Positions 8,068 through 17,541 of a stretch of 64,000 nt of DNA are shown here, one piece after another (the stretch's first letter is position 1; every line of letters begins with the position of its first letter). Origin of the DNA: Dyella sp. AtDHG13. Lineage in GTDB: Bacteria > Pseudomonadota > Gammaproteobacteria > Xanthomonadales > Rhodanobacteraceae. The notes beneath the pieces are model-generated. The model saw only the letters and a program-made list of their open reading frames with translations, was not told where the DNA came from and made no database searches. The stretch covers positions 124,001-188,000 of the forward strand of contig NZ_QICJ01000005.1 of the NCBI RefSeq assembly GCF_003201105.1, written 5' to 3'. The translations under genes and the position numbers were made by a program.

Positions 8068-9462
8068 ATGAGTGTCAACGCACAAGACTGGTCCACCCGG
8101 CGGTGCCCCTACCCGGTCACGGTGCGCTTGCCGCTGGCCGCGGCCAACGACAGCCACGTGCATCGGCGCCGTTACGTATCCGTGGGTTGGAAGTTCACCC
8201 TGGCATTCGCGGTGTCGCTGGCCTGGGCCAGCTTCGCGTACCTGTTGTCGTCCCAATGGACAGCGGCACTGGCAACGCCGGCGCAGCGACTGCTGGCGCA
8301 TGGACTGGTACTGGGCATCGCGGTGCTCCCGGCTTTCATGAACACGTTCCTGGCGGTGGGGCTGCTGCTGGATCGCCGCCCCGAACGCTCGCGTTTCGCC
8401 GACGACGATTTCCCCGCCGTGACGCTGCTGATCGCGGCGCACAACGCGCAGGACACCCTGCTCGACACACTGGCCAGCATCGCGGCGCAACGCTATCCCG
8501 CGCCGATGCAGGTCGTGGTGATCAACGATGGATCCACCGACGGCACACTGCAGCGCTTGCGCAACCTTGACCATCCCTGGCTGGAGGTGCTCGACCTCGC
8601 CTGTCCCGGCGGCAAGGCGAAGGCGCTGAATGCGGGTTTGCGGTTCGCCGCGCATGCCCTCACGGTGACGCTGGATGCCGATGCACACCTGCATCCCCTC
8701 GCGCTGCGGCAACTGGTGACGCGCTACATGAGCGAGCCGCCGAACACCGCCGCGGTGGCGGGCGCCGTGCTGGTGCGCAATTCGCGGGAAAACCTGGTGA
8801 CGCGCATGCAGGAGTGGGATTACTTCCACGGCATCTCGGCCACCCGGCGGGTACAGAGCCTTTGCCAGGGCACGCTGGTCGCGCCCGGCGCGTTCTCGCT
8901 CTATCGCACCGACATCCTGCGCGTCGTCGGCGGCTGGACTGAATGCGCCGGCGAGGATATCGTGCTGACCTGGGCCCTCCTGCGCGACCACCATCGCGTG
9001 GGCTACGCGGAGGATGCAATCGCCTTCGTGCGCGTGCCCTCATCGCTCGCGCATTTCATGCAGCAACGCCGGCGCTGGGCCCGCGGCACGGTGGAGGCCT
9101 TCAAGGCCCATGGTCCGCTGCTGTTCCGGTGCAGGCTGAGCACGTTCTTTATCGGCTGGAGCCTGCTGTTTCCGTACGTCGACCTGATCTACTCCGTGGC
9201 GCTGATACCCGCCGTGCTGCTGGCCTGTACGGGCGTCTACTGGTTGGCCGGCTCCGCGCTGGCCTTTGCCCTGCCCACGGCATTGCTCGCCAACGCAGTG
9301 ATCCACGCGGTGCAATCGCGCATGTTCCGCGCGCTCGGGCTGGGCGTGCGCAGGAATCCGATCGGACTGCTGGGTTACGCGCTGATCTACGGGCCGCTGA
9401 TCAAGTGCGCGAACGTGATGGGTTACCTGTCCAGCATCGTGGCGCGACGCGAACGCGCCTGA
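8068..9462 (+). CDS. Family 2 glycosyltransferase, processive membrane type (PgaC/IcaA-like)
   Basis: 464 aa. Two membrane segments (about 40-60 and 75-100) precede a GT-A domain: ND154 in VVINDGSTDG, DxD at 203-205 (TLDADAH), the acceptor-site E296-D297 (AGEDIVLTW), and QQRRRW at 332-337. Three to four more membrane segments follow (about 355-455). The D, DxD, ED, QxxRW set is diagnostic of processive beta-glycan synthases such as poly-N-acetylglucosamine, hyaluronan or cellulose synthase. The size and topology are closest to PgaC/IcaA. No pgaA, pgaB or pgaD homologues are adjacent, so the polymer is uncertain. It has a likely RpoN-dependent promoter at 7898. Confidence 0.85.
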   Translation: MSVNAQDWSTRRCPYPVTVRLPLAAANDSHVHRRRYVSVGWKFTLAFAVSLAWASFAYLLSSQWTAALATPAQRLLAHGLVLGIAVLPAFMNTFLAVGLLLDRRPERSRFADDDFPAVTLLIAAHNAQDTLLDTLASIAAQRYPAPMQVVVINDGSTDGTLQRLRNLDHPWLEVLDLACPGGKAKALNAGLRFAAHALTVTLDADAHLHPLALRQLVTRYMSEPPNTAAVAGAVLVRNSRENLVTRMQEWDYFHGISATRRVQSLCQGTLVAPGAFSLYRTDILRVVGGWTECAGEDIVLTWALLRDHHRVGYAEDAIAFVRVPSSLAHFMQQRRRWARGTVEAFKAHGPLLFRCRLSTFFIGWSLLFPYVDLIYSVALIPAVLLACTGVYWLAGSALAFALPTALLANAVIHAVQSRMFRALGLGVRRNPIGLLGYALIYGPLIKCANVMGYLSSIVARRERA

Positions 9463-9475
9463 CCACGCGGCTGTT

Positions 9476-9943
9476 CTATGCAGCCGCCCATGGCCACCAG
9501 CCGCGCTGTCGTTGCGCGTAGCGGTCCGCGGCGTACTCGAAGCGATTGCGGGCGCTGATGCCGCCGCACGCCGCGTAGAGCGGGAGAAACAATGGCCCCA
9601 GCGCCATGTACTGGAACACGTGCGCGCGCTCGTGATCGGCCAGGGAAATGCACGGCTCGCTGCGCAGCCCGGCACGGTGCGCATAGGTGAAGCACGGCGT
9701 ATCCAGCGTGTCGCAGGAATAGAGGATCACGTTGCCCAAGGTGAGCGCTCCGCCGGCTCCTGCATGCGGCATGCGTCGGAATGCCAGCGCGTACTCGCGG
9801 CGCCGCCATTCTGGCCGGGCGCCCCAGGGCATGCACGCCAGGCCCGCGAGCAGGCCCAGTGCGCTGTTGGGCAAGGTCCAGACGATGCCCGCCAGCAAGG
9901 CCAGCCCTTGCCGCGCCATGGTTCCGGCCCCTCGCTCGCGCAC
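9476..9943 (-). CDS. Small membrane protein with an HExxH motif (metallopeptidase-like, unknown)
   Basis: 155 aa. An N-terminal hydrophobic stretch (GLALLAGIVWTLPNSALGLL) is followed by DHERAHVFQYM, i.e. HExxH (H-E-R-A-H), and after a further hydrophobic turn by NRFEYAADRYA, which could supply the third zinc ligand (ExxAD as in M48/M56-like proteases). The GTG at 9943-9941 is preceded by AAGGAGG at ideal spacing, so I prefer it to the ATG at 9919. It converges with the glycosyltransferase and diverges from trxC (73 nt apart). A proteolytic function is inferred from the motif only. Confidence 0.65.
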   Translation of the reverse strand: MRERGAGTMARQGLALLAGIVWTLPNSALGLLAGLACMPWGARPEWRRREYALAFRRMPHAGAGGALTLGNVILYSCDTLDTPCFTYAHRAGLRSEPCISLADHERAHVFQYMALGPLFLPLYAACGGISARNRFEYAADRYAQRQRGWWPWAAA

Positions 9944-10016
9944 GTCGTCCTCCTTGTTTCCCCGCACTGGCAACACCATCTGAGGCAGCAATGAGTCTTG
10001 GCCATCGAGGCCCGCC

Positions 10017-10454
10017 ATGTCCACCACGCTGTCGATTCCCTGCCCCCACTGTTCGGCGCTCAACCGCGTGCCGGACGAACGCCTGGGCGAACATCCGGTT
10101 TGCGGGCGCTGCAAGCAGCCGCTGTTCGAGGGCAAGCCGGTCGCGCTCACCGCCAACAACTTCGACGCGGTGGCAACGCGTGGCGACCCGCCCGTGGTGA
10201 TCGATTTCTGGGCGCCGTGGTGCGGCCCGTGCATGAGCTTCGCACCGGTGTTCGCCGAAGCGGCACGCGGCCTGGAACCTCAGCTGCGCCTGGCCAAGGT
10301 CGATACCGAAGCGCAACCTGCGCTGGCCCAACGCTTCGGCATCCGCAGCATTCCGACCCTGCTGGTGATGCGCAATGGCCGCGAGGTGGCGCGCCAGGCC
10401 GGCGCGCTCAACGGCATGCAGTTGCGTCAGTTCCTGGCCAACGCGCTGCGCTGA
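10017..10454 (+). CDS. trxC: Thioredoxin 2
   Basis: 145 aa cytoplasmic disulfide reductase. It has the TrxC-specific N-terminal zinc-binding module with two CxxC pairs (CPHC near residue 9 and CGRC near 29), then a thioredoxin fold with the active site WCGPC near 68-72 and the cis-Pro SIPTLLV near 112. Length and architecture match E. coli TrxC (139 aa). In other bacteria trxC belongs to the oxidative stress response; no OxyR site was identified here. Its stop lies 8 nt from the convergent selO stop. Confidence 0.95.
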   Translation: MSTTLSIPCPHCSALNRVPDERLGEHPVCGRCKQPLFEGKPVALTANNFDAVATRGDPPVVIDFWAPWCGPCMSFAPVFAEAARGLEPQLRLAKVDTEAQPALAQRFGIRSIPTLLVMRNGREVARQAGALNGMQLRQFLANALR

Positions 10455-10462
10455 CGGCGCAC

Positions 10463-12022
10463 TCAGGAACTGCAGGAAAGCATCGAACAGCCAGCCTTGT
10501 GCATCGCCCATGCCGGGCGCTTGCGCGCAAAGCGCTCGCGGCCGGGCTGGTCGTCGTAAGGGTGGCGCATGACCTCCAGCAGTTCGTGGATGCCGCCGTA
10601 ATCGCCTTGCGTCGCGCGGTCGATGGCTTCCTGCGCGAGATAGTTGCGCAGCACGTAGCGCGGGTTGGCCGCGCGCATGCGTTCGCGACGTTGCTCGCCG
10701 GAAAGCGCGTCGTGGCGCACGCGCGCCGCATAGTTTTCCAGCCAGGCCTGGAACGCCGGCTCGTGCTGCTGTCGCTTGGCCTCGTCATAGAACGATTCCT
10801 GCAGCGGCACCAGCGATGGCTGCTCGGGGTCGACATCGGCCAGCGCGCGGAAGAACAGCGTCATGTCCACTTCCGCCTCGCTGAGCAAGGCGTGGAGTTC
10901 GCGCATGCGTTCCACGTCGGCGTCTTCACAGACCGCGAGACCCAGCTTGCGCGCGATGTTGTCGCGATCCGCCTGCGCATACACCGCCGCGTAGCGATCC
11001 AGCCCCGCCTGCAGCGCTTCCGTGCCGTTGAACAGTGGCGCCAAGGCCATGGCGAGGCGGCTGAGGTTCCACCACGCCACATTCGGCTGCTGGCCAAAGC
11101 GGTAACGCCGCCGGCCGGCATCGGTGGTGTTGGGCGTCCACTCCGGATCGAAGTTGTCTATCCAGCCATACGGGCCGTAGTCGATGGTGAGCCCCAGGAT
11201 GGACATGTTGTCCGTGTTCATCACGCCATGCACAAAGCCCACACGCATCCAGTGCGCCACCATGCGCGCGGTGCGTTCGCAGATCTCGGCGAACCATGCG
11301 GCATAAAGCGGCTCGCCGGTGCCTTGCAGGCCCGGGAAATCACGACGAATGGTGAAATCGGCCAGCTGCTTCAACAGCGCGATGTCGCCCCGCGCCGCCG
11401 GCAATTCGAAGTTGCCGAAGCGAATGAACGAAGGCGCCACGCGACACACGATGGCGCCCGGCTCCGGCTGCGGGTGCCCGTCGTAGAACATGTCGCGCAC
11501 GACGGTGTCGCCCGTCACCACCAGGCTGAGCGCGCGCGTGGTGGGCACGCCCAGATGATGCATCGCCTCGCTGCACAGGAACTCGCGGATGGACGAGCGC
11601 AGCACCGCTCGCCCATCCGCGCCGCGCGAATACGGCGTGCGGCCGGCGCCCTTGAGTTGAAGCTCCCAGCGCTCGCACGCCGGCGTGAGCACCTCGCCCA
11701 GCGAAATCGCGCGGCCATCGCCGAGCTGGTCGGCCCAGACGCCGAACTGATGCCCGCCGTAATTGGCTGCGAACGGCTGCATGCCTTCGAGCAAGGCGTT
11801 GCCGCCGAGAACCTGCGCCAGGCCGGGGCTTTCCATCGCCGCCGCATCCAGCCCAAGAACCTGCGCCATGTCCGCCGACCAGGCCACCACCCTTGGCGCC
11901 GCCACGGGCGTCGGCGTGACCCTGGAATACAGGGCGCCCAGCACCTGGCGCGGATGCAGGCCCTGCTCGGCGTCCGCTGGCAGCTCGCGAACGAAGGCGT
12001 TGTCGAAGTTCAGATGTGTCAT
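10463..12022 (-). CDS. selO: Protein adenylyltransferase SelO (YdiU)
   Basis: 519 aa pseudokinase-fold enzyme that transfers AMP from ATP to Ser/Thr/Tyr of protein substrates (known from E. coli SelO/YdiU). Family blocks seen: [20 protein letters not shown] near 87-106, [20 protein letters not shown] near 121, and [15 protein letters not shown] near 240 with the metal-binding N and D. The C-terminus is CSMLSCSS, the bacterial cysteine version of the eukaryotic selenocysteine end, so redox control by a terminal cysteine pair is plausible. ATG at 12022-12020 is used; a TTG five codons upstream is less likely. Confidence 0.93.
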   Translation of the reverse strand: MTHLNFDNAFVRELPADAEQGLHPRQVLGALYSRVTPTPVAAPRVVAWSADMAQVLGLDAAAMESPGLAQVLGGNALLEGMQPFAANYGGHQFGVWADQLGDGRAISLGEVLTPACERWELQLKGAGRTPYSRGADGRAVLRSSIREFLCSEAMHHLGVPTTRALSLVVTGDTVVRDMFYDGHPQPEPGAIVCRVAPSFIRFGNFELPAARGDIALLKQLADFTIRRDFPGLQGTGEPLYAAWFAEICERTARMVAHWMRVGFVHGVMNTDNMSILGLTIDYGPYGWIDNFDPEWTPNTTDAGRRRYRFGQQPNVAWWNLSRLAMALAPLFNGTEALQAGLDRYAAVYAQADRDNIARKLGLAVCEDADVERMRELHALLSEAEVDMTLFFRALADVDPEQPSLVPLQESFYDEAKRQQHEPAFQAWLENYAARVRHDALSGEQRRERMRAANPRYVLRNYLAQEAIDRATQGDYGGIHELLEVMRHPYDDQPGRERFARKRPAWAMHKAGCSMLSCSS

Positions 12023-12246
12023 GGCAGCCGCTGGCAAGGAGGAACGCCCGTGGTGATCCGCGCCACGAACGCACGAAATTCCTGCGGAAAAACGCAGGAT
12101 ATTGCGCGATTCAGCATTGTGAAAATTGTGACAGTCTTGCGAGAAACTTGCGTCGAAATTCAGTGCCGATTGGCATTTGTGTATCGCGTGTGAAACTGGT
12201 TATATGCGCCCTGAACGGCCGCGCAGGGGCGGCCGGGAGCCCGAAT

Positions 12247-12444
12247 ATGCACATGCTTCTCGCACGTTCCGCCTTCGGTCGCGGAATGCAGCTGGTGGCA
12301 GGGATGCTGAATCACAAGGACACGCAGGACGTCCGCAACCATCAACGTCAGGGGCACGGCTTTCAGCTCGTCTCCTGGCAGCCCGGCGCACATTCGCGAC
12401 GCGAAGACGAACTCGCGCGCCGTCGCCAGAATCCGTTCGGCTGA
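12247..12444 (+). CDS. Small basic protein of unknown function, 65 aa
   Basis: Reads MHMLLARSAFGRGMQLV at the start and ends RRRQNPFG. It is rich in Arg, His and Gln and lacks a membrane segment or signal peptide. Support for it being real: GGGAG 7 nt before the ATG, mostly G/C at third codon positions, and a promoter-like TTGTGT-18 nt-TATATG upstream (about 12176-12205). I do not recognise the family. An opposing frame on the minus strand covers the same DNA but has no ribosome-binding site. Confidence 0.5.
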   Translation: MHMLLARSAFGRGMQLVAGMLNHKDTQDVRNHQRQGHGFQLVSWQPGAHSRREDELARRRQNPFG

Positions 12445-12467
12445 GCGGCGCTGCGCGTCCGCGCGCA

Positions 12468-13181
12468 TCACGCGTCCGCTGGTGCTTCAAAGATGCGCGC
12501 GATCTCGCGCTCTTCAAGTGCGCGCCATTCGCCCTGCGCCAGGCCGTCCAGCGTCAAGGCGCCCACGGACACCCGCGACAGCGTTTCCACGTGATTGCCG
12601 ACGGCGGCGAACATGCGTCGCACCTGGTGGTAGCGCCCTTCCGTCAGCGTGAGGCGCGCGCGGCGCGGTGACAGCACGTGCAACGTCGCGGGTTCGAGCG
12701 GATCCTTCTCCGATTCCAGCATCATCGTGCCGCTGGCGAACAGCGCGGCCTCGTCGCCGCGAAGATCACTGGCCAGCGTCGCCTCGTACACCTTCGCCAC
12801 GCAGGACTTGGGTGAAATGATCCGGTGCAGCAGCGCGCCGTCGTCGGTGAAGAGCAGCAGCCCGGACGTGTCGCGATCGAGCCGCCCCACCGTGGAAAGC
12901 GCGGGATCGCGCATGCGATAGCGCGGCGGCAGCAGGTCGTAGACCACGCGCCCGATGTCCTTGCGCGAGCAGGTCGCGCCCAGCGGCTTGTTCATCATCA
13001 GCACCAGGCCAGCGGGCGGATCCAGTGGCTCGTCGTCGATGCGGATGTGTTCGTGCGGCACCTTGTCGTCGGCGTACAGCACCTCGCCGTCCGGATCGGT
13101 GATGCGGCCTTCGCGGAACATCAGGGCGACATCCTTGCGGCTGCCGTAACCCAGGTTGGCGATCAGCTTGACCAGTTTCAT
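12468..13181 (-). CDS. rsuA: 16S rRNA pseudouridine synthase, RsuA family
   Basis: 237 aa. The N-terminal S4 RNA-binding domain (KLIANLGYGSRKDVALMF, residues 5-22) is followed by the catalytic domain with GRLDRDTSGLLL, where D102 is the nucleophile, and KVYEA plus EGRYHQVRRM near 185. Family members isomerise a single uridine in rRNA; RsuA proper acts on U516 of 16S rRNA. An RluE/RluF-like 23S specificity cannot be excluded. The ATG overlaps the stop of the upstream methyltransferase gene (13178-13181), indicating an operon of two rRNA-modification genes. Confidence 0.88.
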   Translation of the reverse strand: MKLVKLIANLGYGSRKDVALMFREGRITDPDGEVLYADDKVPHEHIRIDDEPLDPPAGLVLMMNKPLGATCSRKDIGRVVYDLLPPRYRMRDPALSTVGRLDRDTSGLLLFTDDGALLHRIISPKSCVAKVYEATLASDLRGDEAALFASGTMMLESEKDPLEPATLHVLSPRRARLTLTEGRYHQVRRMFAAVGNHVETLSRVSVGALTLDGLAQGEWRALEEREIARIFEAPADA

Positions 13182-14245
13182 GCGCGTACCCCGCGAGCCT
13201 CGATCACCTTGAAACCGTCCTGCATCACCACGGCGCGAACCTCGTTGAAACGCGAGGCCAGAGTGGCCTCATAGGGAAGATGGCGATTGGCCACCAGCCA
13301 GAATCTGCCATGCGGCAGCAGCGCATCGGCGGCGGTATCGATAAAGGCGCGACCCAGCTCCGGCAGGTCGGCGCGCCCCTGATGAAAAGGCGGATTGCTG
13401 ACGACGACGTCGTAGCGCTTGGGCAAGCCTTGCGTCACGTCGTGCCAATGCACCTCAAACGCCACATCCCGGCCGCTGTCGCTCAGCGCGCGCTCAAGGT
13501 TCTGTCGCGCCGGCTCCAGCGCGCGCGCCTCGGCTTCGTAGAGGTCGACGCTCGACACGGCCGGGCAACGCGCGATCAGCTGCGCGGACAGATAGCCGTA
13601 GCCCGCGCCGAGATCCGCCACGCGGCCGGCAAGATCCGCGGGCAGATGTTCCGCCAGCAAGGCGGATGCCGTATCCACCCGGTCCCAGGCAAACAGGCCA
13701 GGACGGCTGACGTAACCCGCATCGTTCAGGCGCGGCGCATCGAGCACCGTCCATGCGTCCAGTAGGCCGCGATCCATCGTTGCCCCCAAGGGCTGCGTCC
13801 AGAACACGCGGCATTTGTGCTTGGACAGCGTGTGCAGCGGACCCGCCAGGCTCGCCAGATCGCCCTCGGCGGATTTCGCGCCTTCGGCATTGGGCACGGC
13901 GGCCAGCACCACGCCGCCTTCCGACGCGCGTTGCAGCGCCTGCGCGAACAAGGCGCGCGCCTCATCGCGCTGGCGCGGCGGCAGCACCAGCACCAGCGGA
14001 AAAAGTTCGTTGCCGCCGGGCGGCGCCACATGCAGGCCGCTGCGCGTCAGGGCTTCCGCGAAAGGCTTGAAGCCCTGCTCGCATACCCAGCCCTTCCGTG
14101 CCATTTCGCGCAAGCGGAACCCGTCGCGCGCACGCAGGAACAGCACGCGTCCGTCGGCAGGCAGCGCCAGCTCGCCAGTGTCGAAGGGCACGAAAATGGC
14201 CTCCAGCGCCGCATCATGGGCTACGGGAGAAAACGGAGAAGGCAT
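13178..14245 (-). CDS. Class I SAM-dependent methyltransferase, RsmC/RlmG-like (rRNA m2G)
   Basis: 355 aa. It has the tandem-domain layout of RsmC/RlmG: a degenerate N-terminal methyltransferase-like half and an active C-terminal half with the SAM motif VADLGAGYGYLSAQL (about 209-223) and the N6/N2 methylase motif SNPPFHQG (about 284-291). The function proposed is N2-methylation of a guanine in rRNA (G1207 of 16S for RsmC). It precedes rsuA on the same strand with a 4-nt overlap, which supports a ribosome-modification role. The exact target base cannot be read from sequence. Confidence 0.82.
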   Translation of the reverse strand: MPSPFSPVAHDAALEAIFVPFDTGELALPADGRVLFLRARDGFRLREMARKGWVCEQGFKPFAEALTRSGLHVAPPGGNELFPLVLVLPPRQRDEARALFAQALQRASEGGVVLAAVPNAEGAKSAEGDLASLAGPLHTLSKHKCRVFWTQPLGATMDRGLLDAWTVLDAPRLNDAGYVSRPGLFAWDRVDTASALLAEHLPADLAGRVADLGAGYGYLSAQLIARCPAVSSVDLYEAEARALEPARQNLERALSDSGRDVAFEVHWHDVTQGLPKRYDVVVSNPPFHQGRADLPELGRAFIDTAADALLPHGRFWLVANRHLPYEATLASRFNEVRAVVMQDGFKVIEARGVRA

Positions 14246-14303
14246 CGGGCAGGAAGGTCCGTGAACGGGCGCCTATGTTACCAATCCGCCAGGCGCCCGC
14301 TGC

Positions 14304-15182
14304 TCACCGCATGGAAAGCAACGTCCGCTCACTGACGAACTCCCGCGGCTTGCCACTCAACGGATCGACAAAAGCCAGCCGGCGGGCCAGCAGTTGCAGG
14401 GGATGCGCGTGGTCGTCCGGCCGGGGCTCCGGCAGATCCGGGTAGAACGGATCGTAAAGAAGCGGCGCCCCCAGCGCGGCCATGTGCACGCGCAACTGGT
14501 GCTTCTTGCCGGTGACGGGTTGCAAGGCGTAGCGCCAGTGGGTGTCGCGGCGCTCCAGCACCGCGATGCGCGTTTCGCTGCTCGGCTCGCCCGGCACTTC
14601 GTGCATGCGGAAGAACGGCTCCCCCGCCACGATGCGCGAGCGCCGCACCAGCGGAAACGACAGCGCCGGCAGCGGCGCCGCCCAGGCCTCGTAATCCTTG
14701 TCGATGCGACGATCGCGGAACAACGCCTGATAGGCGGCACGGCTGGCCGGGTTGGCGGAAAACATCACCAGGCCGGCAGTGTGCCGGTCGATGCGATGCA
14801 GCGGCACGAGATCGGTGTTGCCCAGCGCACGCGTCAGCCGCGCCAGCACGGTTTCCTCCACGAACCCGCCCGCCGGCGTCACCGGCAGGAAATGCGGCTT
14901 GTCCACCACCACCAGGTGGGCGTCGACATGCAGCAGGGTTTCATGGAACGGGATGGACGGCTCCTGTGGCACTTCGCGGAAGTAGTGCACGCACATGCCC
15001 GCGCGACAGGACGCATCGGCGCGCAGGGGCTGGCCGGCCTCGTCGAGCACGCGGTCGCGGGCGAAGCGATCCGCCCAGGTGGCGCGGTCGACGCGCGGAA
15101 ACAGCGCGCACAGCGCATCCAGCACGGAACCCCACGGCCCCTGCGGCAGGTGCACGGTACTGGCGGCGGGTGGACGCGACAT
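14304..15182 (-). CDS. RluA-family pseudouridine synthase
   Basis: 292 aa. The catalytic block reads LVPLHRIDRHTAGLVMF with D132; Ile replaces the more usual Leu in HRLD. The DKPHFLPVTP and GKKHQLRVHM motifs are also present. No complete N-terminal S4 domain is recognisable, though residues 14-70 could be a diverged one. Target RNA unknown; RluA-type enzymes modify 23S rRNA and tRNA. The ATG at 15182 (GGAG upstream) is preferred to one at 15251, which would add 23 residues without family support. Confidence 0.82.
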   Translation of the reverse strand: MSRPPAASTVHLPQGPWGSVLDALCALFPRVDRATWADRFARDRVLDEAGQPLRADASCRAGMCVHYFREVPQEPSIPFHETLLHVDAHLVVVDKPHFLPVTPAGGFVEETVLARLTRALGNTDLVPLHRIDRHTAGLVMFSANPASRAAYQALFRDRRIDKDYEAWAAPLPALSFPLVRRSRIVAGEPFFRMHEVPGEPSSETRIAVLERRDTHWRYALQPVTGKKHQLRVHMAALGAPLLYDPFYPDLPEPRPDDHAHPLQLLARRLAFVDPLSGKPREFVSERTLLSMR

Positions 15183-15396
15183 CGAAGGGCTCCGGGAAAA
15201 CACCCGGCAGCTTACCGCCGCCGGGCCGTTTTCCGGCACGAGGGATGGCATGGCGGCGGCCCCGTCCTGTCACGGCGATGACTTGTGACGTACACCATTC
15301 CAACGCCTGAACCGTTGGATACACTCGCCGACAGGAGGGTTCCGCACCCAGGGGATGGCGCCACCCAGCGCGCCGAGACACTACGCGAGGCAGCAC

Positions 15397-17421
15397 ATGG
15401 ATAAGCCGGCACACCACGCTCGGCACGCGCTTACTTCGACACCCCGGCACGCACGGCGATGCGCCGCGTGGCTGGCCACCCTTGCACTTGCCATGCTGTC
15501 GCCCCTACATGCCGCCACCCTGGACCCGGCCGTGCTGCCGCAGGTGCAGGCGGCCACCTTCGAGGTGGTCATACCCAAGCCGGAGAAAGACCCCCTCACC
15601 TACGAAAAGCCGCTGCCGCTGGACCAACTGCCCTACCAGGAGCGCACGGACAAGTACTACTCCGTCGGCACCGCCTTCGCGATCGGCGACAACCGCTACG
15701 TCACGGCCGGCCACGTCATCGCGCTCGGCGTCGACAGCCTGATGGGCGAACCGGCGCTGCGCGATGCCAGCGGCCATGTCTATGCCATCGACAAGGTCAC
15801 GCGCTACTCGCTGCACGAGGATTTCGTCGAGTTCACGCTCAAGGACCCGCCCAAGGTCGCGCCGCTCGCGGTGAACACGCAGCCCGAGATGAACCAGGTG
15901 GTCTACGCCGTAGGCAATGCGCTGGGCACCGGCATCGTGATCCGCGACGGCCTGTACACCTCGCAGACGCCGGAGGAGCAGGACGGCCGCTGGAAATGGC
16001 TGCGCTTCTCCGCCGCCGCCTCGCCAGGCAACAGCGGCGGCCCGCTGCTGGACAAGGACGGCAAGGTCATCGGCGTGGTGGTGATGAAATCGCCCGACGA
16101 GAATCTCAACTACGCGCTGCCCATCGACCTGGTGCTGAAGGCGCCCGCCAACCTCGGCGACATCGACACGCGCGAGAGCTACCAGCTAGACGTGATCGAG
16201 GACCGCCACACCGGCGCGTTCAAGGCCCAGTTCCCGCTGCCCAAGTCGTTCGCGGATTTCAGCGCGACCTACCAGAAGCTGCACAACGCGGACGTGGACC
16301 AGAAGCTGCACGAGCTCTTGGCCGAGAACGCCGCCACGCTGTTTCCCAACGGCCCGGGTTCGAGCCGGCTGCTGCACAGCAACGCCACGCTCAACCCGTT
16401 CCCCACCCTGCTTCACCGCAACAGCAACGGCAACTGGGTCATCGCCACGGCGAACGCAGGCAAGGCCACGCTGCCCCGCAACGGCTATCTCGAACGCGCT
16501 CTGGTCGGCCAGCAGGTGATGTTCCACCTGCGCAAGCCCGACGACATCACCAGCAAGCAGCTTTACGGCGATTCCAAGCTGTTCATGGACCTGGCGCTGA
16601 AGGCCGCGCCGCTGCAGCGCCGCGTCGGCACGGAACAGGTGAAGATCACTTCGCTGGGCAAGCCCTCGCTGGAGCGCGACTACACCGACGCCTACCAGCG
16701 GCGCTGGCAGATCCGGGAATGGCCGATGGCATACGACAACGGCCTGGTGGTGGCCTTCCTGCTGCCGGTGCCGGACGGCTACGCGGCCATGCTCCGCATG
16801 ACCAACAACCGCACCGAGCATGAGGACATGGCGGACATGAAGCAGCTGGCCAACTTCGTCTACGTGTCCTACAGCGGCACGCTGGCGCAGTGGAAGGAGT
16901 TCCTGGCCCAGACCGAACTGCTGCCCAGCGTGCTGTCGGACATCGCCATCCGCTTCGACTATGGCGGCGACTTCAAGTACCAGTCCAAGCGCATCGGTTT
17001 CGCCTATACGCCCACGCTGCAAAAGATCGATGCCGACAGCCAGCTCGTGCTCGGCATGTCCTACTTTCAGGATCACGGCAAGACGATCTGGGACGTCTCC
17101 AAGGTGCAGGTGAAAGCCAACGTGGAAAACGCCGAGCGCGTGACGCTCGGCCGCCACGTGGCGCCATCGGATGACCTGGACGACAGCTTCCGCAACTCCT
17201 GGGGCAAGATCGTCAACCGCAGCCACCCGGACGACGGCGTGCCGTACAGCGAAAACGACATGACCTACATCGGCACCGTGGGCGGCACCCAGGCCAGCAC
17301 CGGCGCCAAGCCGGAAGTGCTCTACACCGCGTTCTACGGCGTGGACGGGCCACGTCCCGAAGAGGCGATGAAGGGCAAGCTCAACCTGTTGCTGGAGAAG
17401 CTGCAGGTCAACGAGCACTGA
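15397..17421 (+). CDS. Exported trypsin-like serine peptidase with large C-terminal domain
   Basis: 674 aa. An N-terminal signal peptide (about residues 20-48, ending SPLHAA) is followed by an S1C/HtrA-like protease core: YVTAGHVIALG with the His, EDFVEF as candidate for the Asp, and ASPGNSGGPLLD with the Ser near 210. The ~400-residue C-terminal region has no PDZ domain I can recognise and no membrane anchor. The location is therefore periplasmic or extracellular. ATG at 15397 has GAGG upstream; an ATG at 15355 is not needed. It stands alone and is followed by a perfect hairpin at 17470. Confidence 0.8.
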   Translation: MDKPAHHARHALTSTPRHARRCAAWLATLALAMLSPLHAATLDPAVLPQVQAATFEVVIPKPEKDPLTYEKPLPLDQLPYQERTDKYYSVGTAFAIGDNRYVTAGHVIALGVDSLMGEPALRDASGHVYAIDKVTRYSLHEDFVEFTLKDPPKVAPLAVNTQPEMNQVVYAVGNALGTGIVIRDGLYTSQTPEEQDGRWKWLRFSAAASPGNSGGPLLDKDGKVIGVVVMKSPDENLNYALPIDLVLKAPANLGDIDTRESYQLDVIEDRHTGAFKAQFPLPKSFADFSATYQKLHNADVDQKLHELLAENAATLFPNGPGSSRLLHSNATLNPFPTLLHRNSNGNWVIATANAGKATLPRNGYLERALVGQQVMFHLRKPDDITSKQLYGDSKLFMDLALKAAPLQRRVGTEQVKITSLGKPSLERDYTDAYQRRWQIREWPMAYDNGLVVAFLLPVPDGYAAMLRMTNNRTEHEDMADMKQLANFVYVSYSGTLAQWKEFLAQTELLPSVLSDIAIRFDYGGDFKYQSKRIGFAYTPTLQKIDADSQLVLGMSYFQDHGKTIWDVSKVQVKANVENAERVTLGRHVAPSDDLDDSFRNSWGKIVNRSHPDDGVPYSENDMTYIGTVGGTQASTGAKPEVLYTAFYGVDGPRPEEAMKGKLNLLLEKLQVNEH

Positions 17422-17469
17422 GTGGTTGTTGGCGATCTGCGTTTGAGGTCGCCGTACGTGGACATGTAC

Positions 17470-17507
17470 CTCACCGTCATCCCCGCGAAAGCGGGGATGA
17501 CGGTGAG
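17470..17507. terminator. Perfect 17-bp hairpin with GAAA loop between convergent genes
   Basis: CTCACCGTCATCCCCGC, a GAAA loop and the exact complement. It carries the same GTCATCCC/GGGATGAC motif found in the long repeats at 4.1 and 33.8 kb, so it is a short member of that family. Sitting between convergent genes, it probably serves as a bidirectional terminator or mRNA-stabilising REP-like element. There is no U-run. Confidence 0.75.
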
Positions 17508-17541
17508 GGAAAATGAATTCCACGCGATCGCCAACGAACTC

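Noticed and set aside
12160-12471. 103-aa minus-strand frame opposite the small 65-aa protein
   Set aside because: No Shine-Dalgarno, and it covers the promoter-like sequence of the plus-strand gene.
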